Assembly (NCBI GenBank): GCA_038231615.1
Contig: JBBRLA010000041.1
Coordinates: 1 to 23,342 of the forward strand
Source of the DNA: JBBRLA01 sp038231615
GTDB lineage: Bacteria > Myxococcota_A > Polyangia > Palsa-1104 > JAEUJZ01
Direction of reading: 5' to 3'
Length of the DNA stretch: 23,342 bases
Shown here: positions 1 through 5,309 of the stretch, piece after piece
How positions within the stretch are numbered: the stretch's first letter is position 1
How the letters are laid out: each line of letters opens with the position of its first letter
Program-made: the position numbers and the translations under genes
Notes under the pieces: generated by a model
Seen by the model: the letters and a program-made list of their open reading frames with translations, nothing else
Told to the model about the DNA's origin: nothing
Databases searched by the model: none

Positions 1-2
1 CT

Positions 3-111
3 GTTCATCACCAGCGGACCTCCTACCTTTTGTTCACCAGTGGTGACCTTGGTTCATCACTACCAACGGCGCCCTCCGCGTCCAGTTGGTGGTTCCCGCG
101 TTCTTCACCAG
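3..111. repeat. Four degenerate GTTCATCACCAG-like direct repeats
   Basis: The words GTTCATCACCAG (3-14), GTTCACCAG (32-40), GTTCATCAC (52-60) and GTTCTTCACCAG (100-111) recur in the same orientation at irregular spacing. They lie in sequence with no convincing gene. They may be remnants of a longer repeat running in from the left of the window, or chance; the spacing is too irregular for a CRISPR array. Confidence 0.3.
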
Positions 112-240
112 AATCTCGCGCTTTTTCACCCCCGCCAACATTCGCGCAAGCTGCTGAGCCATTTCGTGCGCAATGATGATGCTCAGGGGGCGCTTTTGGA
201 GCGGCCGACGGCAGGCGAATTCGTCCAACTGGTCACCTAC

Positions 241-492
241 CCGCTGTGGCTCCTGCATCGGCCCCCGTTCTACCTGCGCATCGCCACGGGAGAGTCCGCG
301 GGAGGGCTTGTGCTATGGCCCACTGCGGCGGAGCAGACGCGGGCAGCCGACGAGCGGGCGCGCAGTGCCGACCAGCAGGTGCGCGCCTCTCTGGACCTGG
401 CGCAACAAGAGGCCACGCGGGCGCGGCAGGCCGAGGATGAACTCTTGCTCTTGCGCGAAGAACTGGCTCGGCTGCGCGGCGAAAAGCCGTAG
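241..492 (+). pseudogene. Possible Uma2-like C-terminal coiled-coil remnant
   Basis: The reading frame ending at 492 encodes a charged, Ala/Arg/Glu-rich heptad-like helix (ending ELARLRGEKP) preceded by a short strand-like stretch. From general knowledge, many Uma2-family (DUF820) proteins of Myxococcota and cyanobacteria carry such a tail after the nuclease domain. No Uma2 catalytic core is visible upstream: the residues encoded by 40-240 resemble nothing I know. I read it as a decayed tail, but a chance frame in GC-rich DNA is possible. Confidence 0.2.
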
Positions 493-599
493 CCCGCCGC
501 AGCTGTCTGTTTCGCCGGTCTCCGACGAGCAGTACAGGGTCGAGCTGCGCGTCCAGGTCCGGTTGGCGCTGTCCATCGTCAACCCTGTGCGCGCCGATC

Positions 600-785
600 G
601 TCGGTTGCTTTTCGACCGCGCTGGCTCTGGCTCGGGCCTCCGACTTGATCGCCAGTGTTCCCGAACGACACACCGGAAACCTGCGCGCCGGAATGCACAG
701 CTTTCCGCTTCCGGTCTCCATACCTGAGATCACCGTTTCATTGCTTTGGCACCCAAGGCAGGATGCCGATCCAGCGCATCGCCAG
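600..785 (+). pseudogene. LysR-type regulator, C-terminal remnant
   Basis: The frame starting at 600 reads a helix rich in Ala and Leu, then DLIASVPERHTGNLRAGM, and then an ITVSLLWHPR segment ending in DADPAHR near 785. This is the characteristic end of many LysR-type regulators (the last strand and helix of the effector-binding domain, where VPERHT and WHPR..ADPAHRWLR recur). No helix-turn-helix domain or upstream effector domain is present, the frame upstream of 600 reads as unrelated sequence, and the usual last 10-15 residues after PAHR are replaced. It is therefore a fragment, not a working gene. Confidence in the family is good; where the rest went cannot be seen. Confidence 0.7.
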
Positions 786-900
786 AGAATAGAAGCATTT
801 GGGGCCGGTCGAAAGAAGCTCCGCTGCTGACATGCCCCGCAAGTTGACCCGCACGTGACAGATGCGCGTGCTCCCTGGCGCGTCCGGCCTGGGCCTCGCG
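786..900. other. Sequence without a recognisable gene
   Basis: Between the LysR remnant and the stop of the small zinc-ribbon gene I see no supported gene, clear hairpin or promoter. With the remnants to its left this makes about 900 bases without an intact gene, unlike the tightly packed rest of the window. Confidence 0.5.
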
Positions 901-1068
901 CTAAAATCTCTTTGGTTTGTGCGTGAGATGGTACATCTCGCAGCCTTCACAGCGATAGACGCGCAGGAGCAGACCTTCGGCCTGCTCCATCTGATCTCCG
1001 GCGACCTCTTGGGCCTCTTCTTCGGTTTCGTACGCTCGCTTATGTGAACAATCTGGAATGCGCTTCAT
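901..1068 (-). CDS. Small zinc-ribbon protein (55 aa)
   Basis: A 55-residue protein starting at the ATG 1068-1066, chosen because AGGAGAGG lies at the right distance upstream. It has Cys7 and His9 near the start, a charged helical middle, then CEGC (Cys40, Cys43) followed by YHLT with His47. The pattern matches the known class of tiny zinc ribbons in which a CxxC is followed by WHLT or YHLT; zinc binding is inferred. The role is unknown. The longer open frame upstream of the ATG overlaps the radical SAM gene and is ignored. It is last in a run of four minus-strand genes, 47 bases after the radical SAM stop, so it is probably co-transcribed. Confidence 0.75.
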   Translation of the reverse strand: MKRIPDCSHKRAYETEEEAQEVAGDQMEQAEGLLLRVYRCEGCEMYHLTHKPKRF

Positions 1069-1115
1069 CGGTCCTCTCCTTGCTGCCCCTGTGCAGGGCG
1101 GCAAATCGCTACGAT

Positions 1116-2567
1116 TCAAGGCGCCGCCGCCCCAATCATCGGTCTTGGCGGAGAATAGCGACCTGGGCGCGGTGCCACGCTGTCGTACCCGCACTCCCAG
1201 AGTCCGGCAAGGTCTTGCGGGTGACGGCCCGCCGTCCGGTCGAGGCAGGCGGCGATCGCGGCCATCTCTCTCCACTCCTCTTCATCGAAGCTGTGGCTGC
1301 GGACGACTGCCGGGATCGGATCCTCGTTCTCGAGGAGCCCGAACTCTTCGCGCCGGGCCTCGAGCTCGGTGCCGCGGAGCAGCATCAACGGGAACGCGCG
1401 GATGGTCGGCACGCGCCGGTTCAGGCAGTACTCCACCGTTTCGCAGAAGGACGAAAGCGTCTGCTTCGGCAAGCCGAAGATCAGGGATACCTCGTGGTAC
1501 AGGCCGCGGCGGTTCAGCTCGCCGATAACCTGCTCGACTCGCTCCATGTCGTTCGTCCGGCGGATGGCGCGCCCTTCGTCGTCATGAATTGTCTGCAAAC
1601 CGAACTCGAGTCGCACGTCGAGGTGTTGGCAGGCATCCAGAAAGGGGCCGCCGATCGACTCGAAGCGGCACTGAAGCGAGAGCCGCCCGCGGTAGCCGAG
1701 ACGATGGAACTCGCTCAAGATCTCCAGGTGCTCGCGCCCGGCGTTGAAGATCGGATCGAGGACCGCGATGTCCTTGACGTCGTTTTCGACAAAGAGGGCA
1801 ATTTCTTCTCGCAGCCGCCCGCCGCCCAGGGCCCGCTCCGCCTGCGTGAGGCGCCGCCCGGCCTCGCGGTGCTGACAGAAAGAGCAGCGGAAGGGACAGC
1901 CGCGCTGGGTCTCCCAGCGCACGAAGCGCTGACCGCTCACGTCAATGGTCCGGTCTAGAAACGGCGAAGGCAGGAGCGAAAGCGACGGCCGGGCCTGCTC
2001 TTGCCGATCCTTTTCGCCGGCAAAGTGGACGCCGACGATATAGGCGCGCCCGCCGCTCTCGATAAGGTCCACAAGGGCCTCCTCGGCGTAGCCGCGAATG
2101 AAGACGTCGGCCTGCGGGTATCTCTGTTCCAGGTCCGGGCCGCAGTAGGAGATCTGCGGGCCGCCGAGCACGATGCGTCCGGTGAACCCGCGCTCCCGCA
2201 GCGCCTTGATCAGCAAACATACATGAATTTCGTTCCACACGTAGACGCCGATGCCGATGTCCAGCCGGTTCGCCGGTACCTGTTCGGCGAGCCGCAGCAT
2301 GGGCAAAAGCGCCTGCTCCAGATCGAAGCTGGGCAGGTTGATCGGCAGCGACAGATAGGTCACATCGGCGGCGTCACGGGCGCGGATGGAGGCAACAAGC
2401 GAAGCATGCCCTAACGGGACGCGGGGGTCCTTGTCGCGGGTCCAGTCCAGCGAGAGAAGGAAGAGGTGCCTTCGAACCTTGGCTTCCTCTTGCCGGAGGC
2501 GGCTCTTGTCGAAAGAGAGCAATGGCAAATGTCTCCTGACCCCCTGGACGTAGCTATCCGCTCGCAT
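1116..2567 (-). CDS. Radical SAM protein with B12-binding-like N-terminal domain
   Basis: A 483-residue protein. Residues about 50-180 look like the Rossmann-type B12-binding domain common in such enzymes (strand then LGGPQ, then a DVFIRGYAEEAL segment), but the classical DxHxxG cobalt-ligand motif is not visible. The radical SAM core follows with CPFRCSFC (Cys224, Cys228, Cys231), which should bind the 4Fe-4S cluster that cleaves S-adenosylmethionine. The LEFGLQT and SLIFGLPKQT segments fit the later strands of the TIM-barrel. The substrate is not deducible; most B12-radical SAM relatives are methylases or ring-forming enzymes. The start at 2567 has AGGGAGGA just upstream. Oddity: residues 10-24 and 31-45 are an imperfect internal duplication (VRRHLxLLSxD). 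It lies 67 bases after the J-domain gene on the same strand. Confidence 0.85.
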   Translation of the reverse strand: MRADSYVQGVRRHLPLLSFDKSRLRQEEAKVRRHLFLLSLDWTRDKDPRVPLGHASLVASIRARDAADVTYLSLPINLPSFDLEQALLPMLRLAEQVPANRLDIGIGVYVWNEIHVCLLIKALRERGFTGRIVLGGPQISYCGPDLEQRYPQADVFIRGYAEEALVDLIESGGRAYIVGVHFAGEKDRQEQARPSLSLLPSPFLDRTIDVSGQRFVRWETQRGCPFRCSFCQHREAGRRLTQAERALGGGRLREEIALFVENDVKDIAVLDPIFNAGREHLEILSEFHRLGYRGRLSLQCRFESIGGPFLDACQHLDVRLEFGLQTIHDDEGRAIRRTNDMERVEQVIGELNRRGLYHEVSLIFGLPKQTLSSFCETVEYCLNRRVPTIRAFPLMLLRGTELEARREEFGLLENEDPIPAVVRSHSFDEEEWREMAAIAACLDRTAGRHPQDLAGLWECGYDSVAPRPGRYSPPRPMIGAAAP

Positions 2568-2634
2568 GAGTATCCTCCCTGCGCTCTGCGCAGCTCGTCG
2601 ACGTGGCTTCCCCTCCCCCGATCAGATCGTCAGA

Positions 2635-3051
2635 TCATCGTCGCTGGCGACCGAGAGATCGTTTGCATTCGACAAAGAATACGGTGCCCAGCCCAGCGAC
2701 CATGAGGGCCAGGAACGCCCCGAGCACCCCGAGGTCCACCGAATCCGACCTCCACCTCGCAACCCGCGAGCTACGGCGAACAGGCGATCGTGCCGGCGGC
2801 GGTGCAGACACCCCTTCCGGCTCGGACATCGGCGCTGGCTCCTTCTCTGCCATCACCCTTGACGGACCGCTCGCCGCGGTGGAGAGCACCCGGTAGGCGC
2901 TTACGATCTCGCGAAAACGCGCCGCGGCCTGCGGGTCGCCGCCATGTCGGTCCGGATGATAGCGGAGCGCCAGCCGACGAAACGCGGTCCGGATCTCTGC
3001 CGGCGAGGCGCCGGGGCGGAGCCCGAGCGTCAGGTGGAAGATGTCACTCAC
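2635..3051 (-). CDS. Membrane-anchored J-domain (DnaJ-like) protein
   Basis: A 138-residue protein. Residues 2-58 form a J-domain: LGLRPGASPAEIRTAFRRLA, the signature YHPD (His32-Pro33-Asp34), then a FREIVSAYRVL helix. J-domains stimulate ATP hydrolysis by Hsp70 (DnaK). A Pro/Ser-rich linker (about 60-100) leads to a single hydrophobic segment (about 106-127) and a basic tail. There is no Gly/Phe region or zinc domain, so this is a class C J-protein that probably recruits DnaK to the membrane. I chose the GTG at 3051, which overlaps the end of the upstream XRE gene by 8 bases; the open frame upstream of it is antisense-like Arg-rich sequence. The overlap implies translational coupling. Confidence 0.85.
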   Translation of the reverse strand: MSDIFHLTLGLRPGASPAEIRTAFRRLALRYHPDRHGGDPQAAARFREIVSAYRVLSTAASGPSRVMAEKEPAPMSEPEGVSAPPPARSPVRRSSRVARWRSDSVDLGVLGAFLALMVAGLGTVFFVECKRSLGRQRR

Positions 3052-3736
3052 CTTGGGGCCTCGCCTTTCGGGTATCGTCGCTCGCCAGGTAGCTGGCCAT
3101 GGTGACCACGCCGGCGAGCGCCGCCACTCCCGCCAGGATGGACGTCGTGCGGCCGGACTTCGCTGCATCCTTCAGCTCCTGCGCCAGCTCTTCGAGTTGT
3201 CCGCGCAGCGAAGACACATCCCCCACGGCATGTCGAAGCGCGTCCCGGTGCCGCCGGAGATCCTGGTTCAACTCCGCGGTGCGGTCACGCTCCGCCTGCA
3301 GATCACGCTCAGCGGTCTCCCACTTGAACTGCAGCATACAGAGATCGGCGTTGTTCTTGGCTCGATCCTGCTGACCCGAAGCCAGGGCGGTCTCGGTACT
3401 CCGCAGCTTCCGCTCCAGGTCGGTCACCTTGAGTTCGAACTCGACCATTTTCTTGACAGCCTCGTCGTAGTCCTGGCGACGGACCATCGCAGCGCCCTCT
3501 GTAAGCCGAGCCTGAGCGTCCGTGCCGTTCACCATGTCCGGGATTTTCATTTTGAACACGGGAGCGATGTACCCAAGGGTCTCCATGGTGGGAGCGCGAT
3601 CGCCCTTGACCAGCCGCGTGATCGTCGAGCGGTCGACCCCGGCCAGGTCCGCCAGCTTCGCCTGGGTCAGGCCGTGCTGCTCGATCAGCTCACGAAGCCG
3701 ATCTTTGAAAGGGACAAGAGGCATCGCGGAATCCAT
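3044..3736 (-). CDS. XRE-family HTH protein with coiled coil and C-terminal membrane anchor
   Basis: A 230-residue protein with three parts: an N-terminal Cro/C1-type helix-turn-helix (about 11-67, with LTQAKLADLAGVDRSTITRLVKG), a long charged coiled coil (about 85-192), and one hydrophobic segment (about 198-217) followed by a short basic tail. This predicts a DNA-binding protein tethered to the inner membrane by its C terminus. No ligand domain is recognisable. It is first in the minus-strand run that continues with the J-domain gene, which overlaps it by 8 bases. Starts at 3736 (used) or 3724 (MPLVPF) are both possible; no Shine-Dalgarno sequence is obvious at either. Six TTGCCA half-sites 40-105 bases upstream are a natural candidate target for it. 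Confidence 0.8.
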   Translation of the reverse strand: MDSAMPLVPFKDRLRELIEQHGLTQAKLADLAGVDRSTITRLVKGDRAPTMETLGYIAPVFKMKIPDMVNGTDAQARLTEGAAMVRRQDYDEAVKKMVEFELKVTDLERKLRSTETALASGQQDRAKNNADLCMLQFKWETAERDLQAERDRTAELNQDLRRHRDALRHAVGDVSSLRGQLEELAQELKDAAKSGRTTSILAGVAALAGVVTMASYLASDDTRKARPQGE

Positions 3737-3743
3737 GGAAATG

Positions 3744-3772
3744 AGGATGAATCTTCTTTGTCAATCGGTCAA
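3744..3772 (-). promoter_or_regulatory. Possible promoter of the XRE operon
   Basis: On the minus strand TTGACC (3772-3767) is followed after 17 bases by CATCCT (3749-3744), and the start codon begins 8 bases further on. The -35 is good (5 of 6) and the -10 poor (3 of 6). Spacing and position match the other promoter-like pairs in this window, which is the main reason to list it. Confidence 0.3.
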
Positions 3773-3776
3773 GGGG

Positions 3777-3841
3777 TTGCCAGTTGACGGGCTGTTGCCA
3801 GCGGCAATTGCCACTGGCAATCGGTGGCAACGGGCTGGCAA
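3777..3841. repeat. Array of six TTGCCA/TGGCAA half-sites
   Basis: TTGCCA occurs at 3777-3782, 3795-3800 and 3808-3813, and its complement TGGCAA at 3815-3820, 3825-3830 and 3836-3841. A perfect 10-bp palindrome GGCAATTGCC (3803-3812) is embedded. The three TGGCAA words are 10 and 11 bases apart, about one helical turn, so a protein would meet them on one face of the DNA. The array is immediately upstream of the possible -35 of the XRE operon. I infer an operator or activator-binding region, possibly autoregulatory. Confidence 0.55.
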
Positions 3842-4078
3842 CAGAGCAGGTAGGGCAAAGATCCCGCCGCCCGTCGGATCGCGGGGGCTCTCTTTCAAAG
3901 CCATGGGAACGACGGCAGGCACTGAAGTTGGCGGGGCGGGGGTGGGAAAAAGGGTCGGTGAGGCCACGAGCGACCTGACCCATGGGGGGCCGTCGCTCGG
4001 GTTCCTTGGTCAGCGCAACGCCTCCCAATGATGCGGCTTGCAGGATAGCGCATGACTCGCGGGTGAGTGTCGCCAGAT
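3842..4078. other. Intergenic sequence, no gene seen
   Basis: With the operator-like array this forms a gap of about 340 bases between the XRE gene and the dsRBD gene. Short open frames cross it on both strands, but none has a ribosome-binding site or recognisable protein features. I see no tRNA or strong terminator in it. Confidence 0.5.
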
Positions 4079-4540
4079 CTACTCGCTGTCCTTGATGCGC
4101 TGAGCGAGTGTCGCTGCGGCGTGCTCTTCGGCGGCCTTCTTGGAGTGACCGACGCCGCGGGAGGGTGGGCCACCAGGCAAGCGGGCATCGGCGACGAACG
4201 CCGGATCGTGATCCGTGCCGCCCTCCCGCCTGGTGTCATAGGTGACCGGATCGAGTTTCCCTTGATCGTGCAGTTCCTTGAGTCTGGTCTTCGATGACAT
4301 GGCGATCTCCTCTGTGCGTCGGGCCTGGAAGGCCACGAAGTTGGCCTGGTCCCATTGTTCCTGCTGCAGGTTCATTGCTTCCACCGATCGGTGGCGATGC
4401 ACCCCGGGTGGAAATCGCAATCGGAGCGTATTTCGACCCAGGCGCCACAGCGTGGTGATGGTGCGGAAGAGCATTGGATCGCCGGGCGCATACCAGACTT
4501 CCGTCATCTCTTCGACGGAGCGATACTTCCGCACCGGCAT
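4079..4540 (-). CDS. Conserved MPVR..RSVEEM peptide fused to a double-stranded RNA-binding domain
   Basis: A 153-residue frame with two unrelated halves. Residues 1-75 (MPVRKYRSVEEM at the start, RFPPGVHRHRSVEAMN in the middle, ANF.AFQARR at the end) resemble small conserved proteins that I recall beside nucleotidyltransferase genes in Myxococcota; their function is not established to my knowledge. Residues 84-150 look like a double-stranded RNA-binding domain of the RNase III C-terminal type: a KTRLKELHDQGK helix, three strands, then HSKKAAEEHAAATLA. No stop codon separates them. A second ATG at 4300 (residue 81) has a strong AGAGGAGA upstream, so a free 73-residue dsRBD protein may be made instead of, or besides, the fusion. 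The first ATG overlaps the stop of the upstream remnant (TGATG). Confidence 0.6.
   Translation of the reverse strand: MPVRKYRSVEEMTEVWYAPGDPMLFRTITTLWRLGRNTLRLRFPPGVHRHRSVEAMNLQQEQWDQANFVAFQARRTEEIAMSSKTRLKELHDQGKLDPVTYDTRREGGTDHDPAFVADARLPGGPPSRGVGHSKKAAEEHAAATLAQRIKDSE
4306..4313 (-). promoter_or_regulatory. Internal Shine-Dalgarno for a separate dsRBD protein
   Basis: On the minus strand AGAGGAGA ends 5 bases before an in-frame ATG at 4300-4298, where the dsRNA-binding domain begins. This suggests that the two halves were, or still are, translated separately. Confidence 0.5.
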
Positions 4541-4706
4541 CAGACGTCCTCCAAGCCAAAACGCAGGCGCAGCGCCTGTGCATCGGCCCGGTCCTTGAGC
4601 CGAACCGTATCTCTCTTCATCTTGTATAACATCCGCGGAGTCACCACCGTGACCAGTAACCCTTGGTAGAGTACTCGATCTGCTCGATCTCATTGGCCGT
4701 CCCGGA
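4540..4706 (-). pseudogene. Nucleotidyltransferase C-terminal remnant, frameshifted
   Basis: On the minus strand one frame reads NEIEQIEYSTKGYWSR and then stops at 4643-4641. In the next frame, starting about 4647, it continues VVTPRMLYKMKRDTVRLKDR, then an ADA..L...FGLE segment, and ends with a TGA at 4542-4540. Together these look like the end of a minimal nucleotidyltransferase (AbiEii/MNT-like, where the end often reads VVTPR.LY.MKRDTVR..DRADA). The catalytic GSxxxD half is absent and a frameshift splits what is left. The neighbouring MPVR..RSVEEM protein is the kind of partner I would expect. I infer a dead module whose partner gene survived. Family assignment is from memory of such sequences, not a search. 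Confidence 0.5.
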
Positions 4707-4709
4707 TCG

Positions 4710-5231
4710 CTACGGGACCGACTCCTCGTCTTCCTCATCGAAGAGGGCGCTCACCGACAACTCGACACCGGCAAAAGGTTCGGCACGGACACGCTCGCCA
4801 TGCTGCGCGGCCAGAACCTCCAGGTACCCATCGGGCATGAAGCGATACACGCTCAGCGTCTTGTCCCGGGGGTCGATGATCCAGTAGTGGGGCACCTGGC
4901 AGCGATGGTAGATGCGCTTCTTTTTGACGGTGTCGTTGGTGGGATTGCTGGGCGACAGGATCTCGCAGATCCATTCAGGAGTGACGCGCACGAGAGGTTC
5001 ATCGGATAGCTCGGGCAGCCGCTCCCTGAGCCAACCCGCCACATCGGGACGAAGGGGCTCGCCGTCGACAAGAACCTCGACCTCGGTCAGGAACCACCAG
5101 CCGCCGGGACTGCCCGGCGGACCTCCTTTGCGGCGCCCGTAGGGGCCGTTGACGCGGGTCACCAGGTTGGCCTGACTCCGTGCGTGCTTGGGGCTGGGGG
5201 TGGCACGAGGCAGCTCTAAAACCAGTGACAT
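4710..5231 (-). CDS. Uma2-family (DUF820) putative endonuclease, short N terminus
   Basis: A 173-residue protein of the PD-(D/E)XK-like Uma2 family. The core is visible: RPDVAGW (Asp63), PEWICEILSPSN (Glu90), a lysine cluster near 103-105, and the HYWIIDP strand (about 115-121). Typical Myxococcota members have about 25 more residues at the front, including a first strand with a GE.V.GEL motif. Here an in-frame TAG lies 9 bases before the ATG, so that part is missing. It may be a truncated or inactive copy. It ends in a run of acidic residues. It follows the kinase gene by 78 bases on the same strand. Family biology is poorly known. Confidence 0.8.
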   Translation of the reverse strand: MSLVLELPRATPSPKHARSQANLVTRVNGPYGRRKGGPPGSPGGWWFLTEVEVLVDGEPLRPDVAGWLRERLPELSDEPLVRVTPEWICEILSPSNPTNDTVKKKRIYHRCQVPHYWIIDPRDKTLSVYRFMPDGYLEVLAAQHGERVRAEPFAGVELSVSALFDEEDEESVP

Positions 5232-5309
5232 GATACCAACCTAGCATACGTCGCGGCGTGCGAAGTGGGGGTGCGGCCTTGGGGGACCGCTTGCACTTTC
5301 CGGGCAACT

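Noticed and set aside
3..111. CRISPR array from the GTTCATCACCAG words
   Set aside because: Units are about 9-12 bases, degenerate and irregularly spaced, with no cas gene in the window.
34..258. 74-residue minus-strand frame containing AHEMAQQLARML
   Set aside because: The stretch looks protein-like but matches no family I know and has no start signal; kept out for lack of support.
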